A program made the translations under genes and the position numbers. A DNA stretch of 64,000 bases, taken from Marixanthomonas sp963974425. Its GTDB lineage: Bacteria; Bacteroidota; Bacteroidia; Flavobacteriales; Flavobacteriaceae. This document shows positions 17,493 to 25,730 of this stretch, in pieces. The stretch covers positions 13,227 through 77,226 of the forward strand of contig NZ_CAXBCK010000015.1 in NCBI RefSeq assembly GCF_963974425.1, written 5' to 3'. The first letter of the stretch is position 1. Every line of letters starts with the position of its first letter. The notes beneath the pieces are model-generated. The model saw only the letters and a program-made list of their open reading frames with translations. It searched no databases and was not told where the DNA came from.

Positions 17493-18056
17493 TTAAATGT
17501 TTTTAAATGTCATTTCAATATAGTCTTCTATTTCTTTTTGGTTATTAACTCGAGATGCCGCTGCCAGACCGTGTTTGGCTAATAATAAAAAGTTTGCTTG
17601 TTTTAATACTGTTTCTGCATCTTTAGTTGAATCAGTTTTCAGTTTTTCAATAAATACTTTTTTAAGATTATCCATAAACACGTTCATCTGATTTTTTATC
17701 AATATATCATCGCTTTCAGAAAACTCATTATAGGTATTGGTTACTAAACAACCTTTTTTGTTTCCTACTTGATGACCAATATTTACCGAATCATAGAAAA
17801 ACTGTTTTATATCTTTAACACCATTTGATGCATTTTTGAGCTTTTCGAATATCTTTTTAATTTTAGAATTGTAACACTTCAAACTTTCAAGAAAGAGACC
17901 GTGTTTACTCCCAAAACTTGAATATATGGAGAACTTATTGATACCCATTTCTTGCTCCAGCATTTTCATTGACGTATTTTCATAACCATTTTGCCAAAAC
18001 AAATGCATTGCTTTATCAATAACCTCTTCTTCTATATATTCTTTTTTTCGTGCCAT
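17493..18056 (-). CDS. TetR/AcrR-family transcriptional repressor
   Basis: A 187-residue regulator. The N-terminal ~55 residues are the TetR DNA-binding domain (DKAMHLFWQNGYENTSMKML, INKFSIYSSFGSKHGLFLESL). The rest is the all-alpha ligand domain with a conserved Cys in NKKGCLVTNTYNE, as in the YdeM/AcrR group with TetR_C_16-like ends. It is upstream of the AhpD-like gene on the same strand. Palindromes at both promoters point to autoregulation and control of that gene. The inducer is unknown; thiol-reactive or quinone-like compounds would fit the neighbours. Confidence 0.88.
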   Translation of the reverse strand: MARKKEYIEEEVIDKAMHLFWQNGYENTSMKMLEQEMGINKFSIYSSFGSKHGLFLESLKCYNSKIKKIFEKLKNASNGVKDIKQFFYDSVNIGHQVGNKKGCLVTNTYNEFSESDDILIKNQMNVFMDNLKKVFIEKLKTDSTKDAETVLKQANFLLLAKHGLAAASRVNNQKEIEDYIEMTFKNI

Positions 18057-18072
18057 TATTTTTAGTACACCA

Positions 18073-18080
18073 CAAAACTA
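18073..18080 (-). promoter_or_regulatory. -7 box of the TetR gene
   Basis: The minus strand reads TAGTTTTG, a match to TAnnTTTG, 16 bases upstream of the TetR start codon. It overlaps the palindrome 18078-18093, so bound repressor would block it. Confidence 0.5.
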
Positions 18081-18093
18081 AACAACCGGTTAG
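18078..18093. promoter_or_regulatory. Probable TetR operator in front of the TetR gene
   Basis: CTAAACAACCGGTTAG, differing from the palindrome at 17459-17474 by one base. It overlaps the -7 box of the TetR gene, which fits negative autoregulation. Confidence 0.7.
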
Positions 18094-18266
18094 GTTTAAA
18101 AAAATTTTTAAGAAAGTTTTATAATAAATGTAGAAAAGCAGTATTTAAAATTTAGTTTATCTGGAATCTTAATTAAGTAATAGGGGGTTAAACTATAGGA
18201 AGAAATTAAAGCAATGTTAGTTAGAGCTACTTAAAGTTTTAAAAACGTTTTAACTAAACATAAAAA

Positions 18267-18294
18267 AGGCAATTACAAATAAATGTAATTGCCT
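18267..18294 (-). terminator. Original terminator of the tRNA-Met gene, stranded by island insertion
   Basis: Stem GGCAATTACA/TGTAATTGCC (plus one A-T pair) with loop AATAAA, followed on the minus strand by six Ts. It sits just beyond the tRNA fragment at 18304-18346 and aligns base for base with the hairpin at 45617-45644 behind the complete tRNA. It is the chromosomal terminator that belonged to the tRNA before the island separated them. Confidence 0.8.
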
Positions 18295-18303
18295 AATTAT
18301 TTT

Positions 18304-18346
18304 GTAGCGAGATGGGGACTTGAACCCCAGACCTCCGGGTTATGAA
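18304..18346. repeat. attL: 43-bp tRNA-Met 3' fragment at the left end of the island
   Basis: Identical over 43 bases to 45654-45696, which covers the 3' half of the complete tRNA-Met gene up to the anticodon loop. After 18346 the sequence leaves the tRNA completely. This is the left integration junction; the match ends in the anticodon loop, a usual crossover region for tyrosine integrases in tRNA genes. Confidence 0.93.
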
Positions 18347-18456
18347 AATTCAAAATCGTCCTTCAAAACACGTCAAAAAACCTTAAAATCAATCAGTTAC
18401 ATAAAATTCTATTTTACATAATATCATTTGATATCAAGGAAAAGGGCCATTTGTTG

Positions 18457-18472
18457 TACCTATGTTGTACCT
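18457..18472. repeat. Island end repeat, left copy (possible integrase arm site)
   Basis: TACCTATGTTGTACCT, identical to 45591-45606 inside the right end and in the same orientation. At the left end the unit TGTTGTACCTA is nearly doubled (TTGTTGTACC just before). Shared subterminal repeats suggest arm-type binding sites of the integrase. Confidence 0.55.
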
Positions 18473-18507
18473 AAAATTTAGTATCTTAATTGTCTAAATT
18501 TTTGATT

Positions 18508-19710
18508 ATGGCATCTATTCAAACTGTACTTAGGAACAAACCAAATGCAAGATTATTGTATCCCATCGCTATCAGAATTACAAAAGATAGAAAATCCTCC
18601 TACATTTTCACAGGTCAATACATCGATAAATTACAGTGGAACGAGGAAAAGGGTCTGGTAAGAAAATCACATCCAGACGCAATGTATATAAATCAGCTAA
18701 TTTTCTCAAAATTAAGCGAGGCTAACAAGCGTCTTTTAAATGCCGAATCTGAGCGGGAGTATCAATCTGTTTCAGCAATTAAAACCAATATTGTCAAAAA
18801 ACAACGCTTCGATTTTTTCAGTGCGGTTAAGATTCAGCTAAGAAGATTGGAGGAACGGGGTCAATTTCACCAAAAAGATGTCGTTAAAAGAAGAATGGAA
18901 AAATTCAAGGCATTTGCGAAAACAGAAAAATTGCACTTTAACGAAATTACGGTGGACTTATTAAAACGGTTTGAGGCATATCTTAAAAATGAAAGAGGAC
19001 TGGCCCATCGCACTACAGTGAATTATATGATTGCAATTAGAACGATATATAATATTGCAATTGGTGAAAAGTGGGCAGAGCGGAATCATTATCCGTTTGG
19101 AAGAGGAGGATATACCATTAAGTTCTTGGAATCCGAAAAAATTGGATTGACTGTTGAGGAGGTAAAGTTATTGGAAAATGCTGAAGGATTGACACCATCA
19201 CAGCAACACGCGCTTAATATCTGGTTAATTAGTTTCTATTTTGCTGGTATAAGAATAGGAGATGTGATGCAGCTTAAGTGGTCTGACTTTATTGACAACC
19301 GACTGCGCTATCGAATGGGTAAAAACCAGAAATTAGTCTCGTTAAAAATCCCAGAGAAGGCGAAACCACTCCTTAATATATACAAACAAAAAGCTCAAGA
19401 TGATTTTGTTTTTGAAGAATTGAGAATGGTTGACCCAAAAGATGCAAAAACTTTGCGAACGAGAATTAAAACCGTCACACGAACTTGTAATAGACATCTT
19501 AAAAAAATCGCTGCTCATCTTGATATTGAAAAGAATTTGAGTATGCATATAGCCCGACATAGTTTTGGTAACATATCAGGAAGTAAAATACCTATTCAAA
19601 TGTTACAGAAGTTATACAGGCACTCGTCAGTCACTACTACCATTATGTATCAATCTAATTTTATGCAGGATGATGTGGATGACGCGTTGGATAGGGTTGT
19701 GGATTTCTAG
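18508..19710 (+). CDS. Tyrosine recombinase / site-specific integrase
   Basis: A 400-residue integrase of the Bacteroidota type: N-terminal arm-binding region (MASIQTVLRNKPNARLLYPI), SAM-like core-binding domain (about 105-195) and catalytic domain. The catalytic residues are visible: Arg in FAGIRIGDVMQLKW, HIARH, the second His in YRHSSVTTT and Tyr in IMYQSN. A longer reading from TTG at 18490 is possible, but the ATG at 18508 gives the standard family start. It reads inward from attL and should catalyse insertion at and excision from tRNA-Met. Confidence 0.92.
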   Translation: MASIQTVLRNKPNARLLYPIAIRITKDRKSSYIFTGQYIDKLQWNEEKGLVRKSHPDAMYINQLIFSKLSEANKRLLNAESEREYQSVSAIKTNIVKKQRFDFFSAVKIQLRRLEERGQFHQKDVVKRRMEKFKAFAKTEKLHFNEITVDLLKRFEAYLKNERGLAHRTTVNYMIAIRTIYNIAIGEKWAERNHYPFGRGGYTIKFLESEKIGLTVEEVKLLENAEGLTPSQQHALNIWLISFYFAGIRIGDVMQLKWSDFIDNRLRYRMGKNQKLVSLKIPEKAKPLLNIYKQKAQDDFVFEELRMVDPKDAKTLRTRIKTVTRTCNRHLKKIAAHLDIEKNLSMHIARHSFGNISGSKIPIQMLQKLYRHSSVTTTIMYQSNFMQDDVDDALDRVVDF

Positions 19711-19791
19711 AGCAAGGAATCAATCTTTGATTTTTTTAATCTTACATATGAAGGCAGTTTAAATGTATTTAATATAATTATATAATACTTT

Positions 19792-19844
19792 AGTAAACTT
19801 TCGAGAAAAAGGGTAATTTTTACTACCTTTCTCGAAAATTTACT
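19792..19844. promoter_or_regulatory. Inverted repeat operator of the AbiE operon
   Basis: Arms AGTAAACTTTCGAGAAA (19792-19808) and TTTCTCGAAAATTTACT (19828-19844) pair over 17 bases with one mismatch, separated by 19 bases. The right arm ends 4 bases before the TTG start of the antitoxin gene. AbiEi antitoxins are known to repress their own promoter by binding inverted repeats there, so this is very likely that site. Confidence 0.8.
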
Positions 19845-19848
19845 AAAA

Positions 19849-20643
19849 TTGACTTTATCTGATTTCATAAATAATCAATTATCCTTTGAAAACTACTCAT
19901 TCACTTTTGATGAAATAGCTGATGCTTACTCAGGTAAGTCTGAAGATTCGGTACAAAATGATTTAAAGTATGCCACCAAAAATGGAAATATCATTCCCCT
20001 AAGGCATCACTTCTATTTAATTATTCCACCCCGATATTCAAGGCTTGGTAAGTTACCATTAGAGCTATATGTAAATAGCTTGTTCAAGTACTTAGACCGT
20101 AATTATTATGTGGGCTTATATTCAGCAGCAAAATTTTATGGTGCTGGGCATCAACAAATTCAAAAGGAGTATGTCTTACACAATAAAGCACCTTTATTAT
20201 CCATCCTTAAGAGTGCCATTCATATTGATTTCTTTACCGTTTCTAACTGGCCAAGAAAAAATATAATATCAAGAAAGGGAGATGCTGGAATGTTCAATAT
20301 ATCCAGTCCTTGCTTAACAGCTGTGGACTTAATTTATCATCAGACCAAAATAGGTGGGTTAAATAGAATGCTTTCAGTTATAGAAGAACTGACAGAAGAA
20401 ATAAAGTTGGAAGACGCTCAAGATTTGTTGTCATGGTACTCTCAAAAAAGTGTTTTGCAGCGTTTAGGATTTTTATTGGATGAAATCAATCCCAAATCTG
20501 AAATTGCGAATCTTATACATGAACATCTAAAATATAAAAAATTCTATCCAGTTTTATTGAGTCCAAGGTCAAATGAAAAGGCAGGTGCGGTTGAGAATAG
20601 ATGGAAAATAGATGTAAACGTAAAAATGGAAAGTGATTTATGA
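19849..20643 (+). CDS. abiEi: AbiEi-like antitoxin of a type IV toxin-antitoxin pair
   Basis: A 264-residue protein with an N-terminal winged-helix part (FTFDEIADAYSGKSEDSVQNDLKYATKNGNI...) and the AbiEi C-terminal domain (YYVGLYSAAKFYGAGHQQIQKEYV, ISSPCLTAVDLIYHQTKIGGLNR). The start is TTG; no ATG is available nearby. Its last codons overlap the toxin start by 4 bases. The antitoxin counters the toxin without a stable complex in known AbiE systems, and represses the operon through the inverted repeat just upstream. Confidence 0.85.
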   Translation: MTLSDFINNQLSFENYSFTFDEIADAYSGKSEDSVQNDLKYATKNGNIIPLRHHFYLIIPPRYSRLGKLPLELYVNSLFKYLDRNYYVGLYSAAKFYGAGHQQIQKEYVLHNKAPLLSILKSAIHIDFFTVSNWPRKNIISRKGDAGMFNISSPCLTAVDLIYHQTKIGGLNRMLSVIEELTEEIKLEDAQDLLSWYSQKSVLQRLGFLLDEINPKSEIANLIHEHLKYKKFYPVLLSPRSNEKAGAVENRWKIDVNVKMESDL

Positions 20644-21431
20644 TTCCAAGACCAGACATAGCAAAATGGCAAATGCACGCCCCTTGGAAAGAATTTTCAC
20701 AGGTAGAACAAGATTTGGTAATCAGTCGTACCCTTATAAATATATTTTCCGATGAATTCTTAAATGAAAACCTTGCATTTAGAGGAGGTACTGCCCTGCA
20801 TAAGCTGTATTTGAATCCAGCACCAAGATACTCAGAGGATATTGACTTAGTACAAATAAAACCAGGTCCTATAAAACCAATAATGCAACGTCTCAATGAA
20901 TTAATCACATTTTTTGAGGAACCAAGAAAAACACAAGTTAAAGGACACGGAGCAAAAGCACTATATCGTTTCACTTCTGAATATGAAGAGATTAGATTGC
21001 GCTTAAAATTAGAAATCAATTGTAAAGAGCATTTTAACGTATTGCCTTGGGTAGAATTTCCTTTTGAAGTAAAAAGCGATTGGTTTACAGGAAGTGCAAA
21101 AATTAGAACCTATAACATTAATGAGTTATTAGGCACAAAATTACGAGCATTATACCAACGCAGTAAAGGACGGGATTTGTTTGATTTGGATTATTCCAGA
21201 TTGCATATGGAATTGGACATAGACCAGATAATTAAATGCTTTAAAGAATACACAACATTCTCAACAGGAAATAAACCACCAAGTCAAAAAGAGTTTCTAC
21301 TAAATATTGAAGAAAAAGAACAAGACCCAAATTTCACAGGAGATATGGAGGCATTGTTGAGAACGGGAATAGCATATAATCAAGAAAAAGCTTTTGAGTG
21401 GCTTAAAAGCAAATTGATAAACAAGATATAA
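20640..21431 (+). CDS. abiEii: AbiEii-like nucleotidyltransferase toxin
   Basis: A 263-residue protein of the AbiEii/AbiGii group. The catalytic nucleotidyltransferase signature is clear: RGGTALHKLYLNPAPRYSEDIDLVQ (GGT, Lys, and SxDxD metal-binding acids), followed by KLEINCKEH and a later Lys/Asp pair in RSKGRDLFDLDY. AbiEii homologues modify tRNA and stop growth. The stop codon directly abuts the hsdM start at 21432, an unusually tight link between a toxin-antitoxin pair and an R-M locus. Confidence 0.88.
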   Translation: MIPRPDIAKWQMHAPWKEFSQVEQDLVISRTLINIFSDEFLNENLAFRGGTALHKLYLNPAPRYSEDIDLVQIKPGPIKPIMQRLNELITFFEEPRKTQVKGHGAKALYRFTSEYEEIRLRLKLEINCKEHFNVLPWVEFPFEVKSDWFTGSAKIRTYNINELLGTKLRALYQRSKGRDLFDLDYSRLHMELDIDQIIKCFKEYTTFSTGNKPPSQKEFLLNIEEKEQDPNFTGDMEALLRTGIAYNQEKAFEWLKSKLINKI

Positions 21432-23852
21432 ATGGCAATAAAAAAATCAGAATTATATAGTTCACTTTGGAAAAGCTGTGATGAATTAAGAGGCGGTATG
21501 GACGCTTCCCAATATAAAGATTACATTCTTCCACTTCTATTTATAAAATACGTTTCAGATAAATATGCAAATGATGAAGATGCATTAATTACCATTCCTG
21601 AAAGTGCAAGTTTTGACGACTTGGTTAAAATGAAAGGTAAAGATGGGATTGGCGATTATATCAATAAAAAAGTATTAGCACCTATTGATAGAGAGAATGG
21701 CTTTAATATGCTGTCTAAAATGGCAGATTTCAATGATGAAGATAAATTAGGGAAAGGAAAAGAACTCATTGAAAAACTAAGCAAGCTCATTGCTATTTTT
21801 GAAAACCCTGCGCTTAACTTCAGTAATAATCGAGCAGAAGATGACGACCTCTTAGGGGATGCATACGAATACCTGATGCAACACTTTGCAAAGGAATCAG
21901 GAAAAAGCAAAGGACAGTTTTACACGCCTGCTGAAGTGTCCCGAATAATGGCTAAAATTATAGGTGTTGATACTGCTACTTCGCAGTCACAAACCGTGTA
22001 TGACCCAGCGTGTGGCTCGGCATCGTTACTTTTAAAAGTGAATGATGAAGCACCTCACGGACTAACCATTTATGGTCAAGAAAAGGACAATGCCACGGTA
22101 GCTTTGGCAAAAATGAATATGGTGCTGCATAACAACCCAGAAGCAGTTCAAGATATTGTACAAGGCAACACATTGGCAGATCCAATACATAAAGATGGAG
22201 AGCAGTTAAAACGCTTCGATTTCTGTGTGGCAAATCCGCCATTTTCGGTTAAATCTTGGAGCAATGGCTTTCTTCCAGAGAGCGATATCTACAAACGCTT
22301 TGATGGTTTTGGTATCCCACCAAATAAAAATGGAGACTATGCTTTTCTATTGCATATCATCCGCTCTTTAAAGACGAAAGGAAAAGGAGCAGTTATTTTG
22401 CCTCACGGTGTTTTGTTCCGTGGAAATGCAGAAGCAACCATTAGAACCAATATTGTAAAGCGTGGTTTAATAAAAGGCATCATTGGCCTGCCTGCCAACT
22501 TGTTTTTTGGCACAGGTATTCCTGCCTGTATTATTGTAATTGACAAAGCAAATGCTGGAACTCGTAAAGGCCTATTTATGATTGATGGCAGCAAAGGTTA
22601 TATCAAAGATGGAAACAAAAACCGATTACGAGAGCAGGACTTGCATAAAATTGTAGATGTATTCAACAATCAAATGGAGGTTGCTAAATTTTCAAGAATG
22701 GTATCGTACGAAGAAATTGAAGCAAACGAATATAATCTTAACATTCCAAGATATATCGATAGCCAAGACGAAGAGGACATTCAAGATATCCAAGCCCACT
22801 TATTGGGCGACATTCCTAATAGAGATATTGAAGCCTTGCACAATTATTGGAACGTTTATCCAAACTTAAAAGAGCATTTGTTCCATCCTGCAAAAAGAGA
22901 ACATTACAGTAGTTTGGTTGTACCTAAAGCAAATATTAAAGAAACTATTTTTAATCACGCTGAATTTATAGCATATAGAGAAACTTTAAATAAAGTTTAT
23001 AACGATTGGGAAAGCGAAACCAAACCGAAACTTTGGAATATTGAGGAAACTACCAAACCAAAGGAACTCATTTTTGAAATCTCTGAAAGTCTTTTGAAGC
23101 ATTATAAAAACAAGGCATTAATCAATCCGTATGATATTTACCAGCATTTAATGGATTACTGGAATGACATTTTAAAAGACGATAGTTTTTTAATAAAAGA
23201 AGATGGTTGGGTTGCCACTCTAACACCATTAAAGGATAAAAAAGGAAAGATTAAAAAAGGAGAATTTGAAAGTGAATTAATCCCTTTTGATTTAGTTATA
23301 AGCCGCTTTTTCAATAAAGAACAAACCGAAGTAAAAACCATTGAAGCTTATTTAGATACGTTGTCTGCCGAAATGACTGAACTCAAAGAGGAACACTCAG
23401 CCGATGAAGGTTTATTAAATGAAATAATTAATGAAAAAGGCAACATTACAAAAGGAGACATTTCTAAAAGATTGAAAGAAATAAAAGGCGATGATGAATA
23501 TGCTGAAGAGTATTATATTATCCACAGCTACGAGAAGCTAATGACTTTAGAAGCTGCTAATAAAAAATCTTTGAAGGAAGAAGAATCAAAGCTAAAGCAA
23601 CAAGTATATACCAAATACCCGCAACTAACCGAACGAGAAATCAAAACCCTGATTGTAGAAGATAAATGGTTGGCTGTTATAAAAAATAGTATCGATAGTG
23701 AGATAGACCGAATCAGCCAACGCTTAACCAGCCGAATTACCGAGTTGGCAAACCGTTACGAATACCCATTACCACAAGTAGATCAACAAGTAAAAGAATT
23801 ACAAACCAAGGTTACAGAGCATTTACAAAAAATGGGAATGGTATGGAAATAA
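21432..23852 (+). CDS. hsdM: Type I restriction-modification DNA methyltransferase subunit HsdM
   Basis: An 806-residue adenine-N6 methyltransferase. The N-terminal HsdM domain starts MAIKKSELYSSLWKSCDELRGG. The SAM motif is DPACGSASLL near residue 190 and the catalytic motif NPPF near 267. The usual subunit is about 500-550 residues; here an extra ~300 residues follow (from about 470), rich in Lys/Glu and ending in a helical, probably coiled-coil tail. It methylates host DNA with HsdS and forms the restriction complex with HsdR. It overlaps the hsdS start. Confidence 0.93.
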   Translation: MAIKKSELYSSLWKSCDELRGGMDASQYKDYILPLLFIKYVSDKYANDEDALITIPESASFDDLVKMKGKDGIGDYINKKVLAPIDRENGFNMLSKMADFNDEDKLGKGKELIEKLSKLIAIFENPALNFSNNRAEDDDLLGDAYEYLMQHFAKESGKSKGQFYTPAEVSRIMAKIIGVDTATSQSQTVYDPACGSASLLLKVNDEAPHGLTIYGQEKDNATVALAKMNMVLHNNPEAVQDIVQGNTLADPIHKDGEQLKRFDFCVANPPFSVKSWSNGFLPESDIYKRFDGFGIPPNKNGDYAFLLHIIRSLKTKGKGAVILPHGVLFRGNAEATIRTNIVKRGLIKGIIGLPANLFFGTGIPACIIVIDKANAGTRKGLFMIDGSKGYIKDGNKNRLREQDLHKIVDVFNNQMEVAKFSRMVSYEEIEANEYNLNIPRYIDSQDEEDIQDIQAHLLGDIPNRDIEALHNYWNVYPNLKEHLFHPAKREHYSSLVVPKANIKETIFNHAEFIAYRETLNKVYNDWESETKPKLWNIEETTKPKELIFEISESLLKHYKNKALINPYDIYQHLMDYWNDILKDDSFLIKEDGWVATLTPLKDKKGKIKKGEFESELIPFDLVISRFFNKEQTEVKTIEAYLDTLSAEMTELKEEHSADEGLLNEIINEKGNITKGDISKRLKEIKGDDEYAEEYYIIHSYEKLMTLEAANKKSLKEEESKLKQQVYTKYPQLTEREIKTLIVEDKWLAVIKNSIDSEIDRISQRLTSRITELANRYEYPLPQVDQQVKELQTKVTEHLQKMGMVWK

Positions 23853-25714
23853 TGGATTCTTGGAAACAAATTAATCTTGGAAAATCTGCAACACTTAAAG
23901 CAAGAATAGGTTGGCAGGGTTTAACGACTGCTGAATATTTAAGTTCTGGAGATTACTATCTTGTTACTGGTACAGATTTTTTAAATGGATTTATTGATTG
24001 GGATAATTGTGTTCACGTTGAAAAAGAGCGTTACGACCAAGACAAATACATCCAATTACAAGTAGATGATATTCTTGTAACTAAAGACGGTACAATAGGA
24101 AAAGTTGCTATTGTGGACAAGATTGTAAAACCAACTACTTTAAACAGTGGTGTTTTTGTTATCAGACCTTTAGGAAAGAGTTTTTACCCAAAGTACCTTT
24201 ACTATATTTTGAGGTCAGGACATTTTGCCGACTTCCTATCGAAACTTACAGCAGGTTCTACAATCAACCATTTATATCAAAAAGATTTTGTTCATTACAC
24301 CTTTCCTGCACCACCTACTTTAGAAGAGCAAAGATTAATTGCTAATACTTTAAGTGACACAGATATTTTAATCCAAAATCTAAAAACACTCATTGCAAAA
24401 AAGAAAGCCGTTATGCAAGGTGCAACACAAGAGTTGTTAACTGGCAGAAAACGGTTAAAAGGATTTACAGGTAAGTGGGAAACTAAAACAATTGGTGACA
24501 TTGGCAAAGTTAAAATGTGTAAGAGGATATTTTCTTACCAAACAACAGATGAAGGTGACGTTCCCTTTTATAAAATTGGAACTTTTGGAAAAGAAGCAAA
24601 TTCATTTATTTCCAAACGTTTATTCAATGAATTCAAAAATAAATATTCCTATCCAAAAGTTGGTGACATACTAATATCTGCTTCTGGAACTATTGGTAGA
24701 ACTGTGGTATATGATGGAGAAACTGCTTATTATCAAGATTCAAATATAGTTTGGATTGCAAATGATGAGAGTTTAGTAACAAATAGCTTTCTCTATTATA
24801 TATATAACTCAATGAAGTTCAACACAGAGGGAAGCACTATAAAAAGACTGTATAATAATTTATTGTTAAGTATTTCATTTTTTTGCCCAAGTCTTCAAGA
24901 ACAAAAAGCCATAACCCAAATATTAAGTGATATGGATTCAGAGATTGAAGCTTTAGAAACTCAACTACAAAAAACGCAAAACCTAAAGCAAGGGATGATG
25001 CAAGAGTTATTGACTGGTAAAATTAGGTTAGTTAAACCTGTTAATCAAGCAACAAAGAAAAGCACACCCATAAAATTAAAAGCAAAGTCAGAAAGCGAGA
25101 TACCATCAATTGCTGCCGAACCAGAGGCGGATTATAAAATTGAAAAACCGCACAATGAACATATTACCGATGCAGTATTAATTGGGACAATGGCAGATAC
25201 ATTTGGAAGTAATGAGTTCCCGTTAACCCGCTTTATGTACACTAAAGTTTCTTATTTATTGAAACGATTTAAGGAAGAAGAAGATAATGGGTATTTGAAA
25301 AAAGCTGCTGGCCCTTACAAACCCAAGACAAGATATGGAGGAGCTGAAAAAATTGCATTACAGAATAGATATGTAAAAAAACATATTTCTAACTATAAAG
25401 GAAAGAAATACGAAAATTTTGTTGCAGGCGACAATTGCACGCAAGCAATTGAATACTTCAAAAAATGGTACGGAGAAAATGCATTACAATGGATTCAACA
25501 GTTCAAATACACAAAACGAAATCAATTAGAGCTTTGGGCAACGGTTGATATGGCGATGCAAGATTTATTGAAGGATAACAAAGTAGTGAATTTTCAAAGC
25601 GTAAAACAATTAATTAATGACGATAAAGAATGGAGACCAAAACTTAAGAGGCCAACCTTTTCAGATGAAAATATAAAAAGTGCAATTATTAAAGTGAACC
25701 AGTTGTTTGGTTAA
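23852..25714 (+). CDS. hsdS: Type I restriction-modification specificity subunit HsdS
   Basis: Two target-recognition domains separated by conserved helices: the first repeat ends in QGATQELLTGRKRLKGF and the second in QGMMQELLTGKIRLV. The start chosen is ATG at 23852, which overlaps the hsdM stop as TAATG; an ATG at 23843 is also in frame. Typical HsdS is ~400-450 residues; this one carries ~210 more after the second repeat, including HITDAVLIGTMADTFGSNEFP. This C-terminal domain is not a third recognition domain by appearance. The two recognition domains set a bipartite DNA target that cannot be read from sequence. Confidence 0.92.
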   Translation: MDSWKQINLGKSATLKARIGWQGLTTAEYLSSGDYYLVTGTDFLNGFIDWDNCVHVEKERYDQDKYIQLQVDDILVTKDGTIGKVAIVDKIVKPTTLNSGVFVIRPLGKSFYPKYLYYILRSGHFADFLSKLTAGSTINHLYQKDFVHYTFPAPPTLEEQRLIANTLSDTDILIQNLKTLIAKKKAVMQGATQELLTGRKRLKGFTGKWETKTIGDIGKVKMCKRIFSYQTTDEGDVPFYKIGTFGKEANSFISKRLFNEFKNKYSYPKVGDILISASGTIGRTVVYDGETAYYQDSNIVWIANDESLVTNSFLYYIYNSMKFNTEGSTIKRLYNNLLLSISFFCPSLQEQKAITQILSDMDSEIEALETQLQKTQNLKQGMMQELLTGKIRLVKPVNQATKKSTPIKLKAKSESEIPSIAAEPEADYKIEKPHNEHITDAVLIGTMADTFGSNEFPLTRFMYTKVSYLLKRFKEEEDNGYLKKAAGPYKPKTRYGGAEKIALQNRYVKKHISNYKGKKYENFVAGDNCTQAIEYFKKWYGENALQWIQQFKYTKRNQLELWATVDMAMQDLLKDNKVVNFQSVKQLINDDKEWRPKLKRPTFSDENIKSAIIKVNQLFG

Positions 25715-25730
25715 AAGAACGAATTAAAAT

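Noticed and set aside
18490..18507. TTG start for the integrase
   Set aside because: The ATG at 18508 gives the family's normal N-terminus; the extra six residues add nothing.
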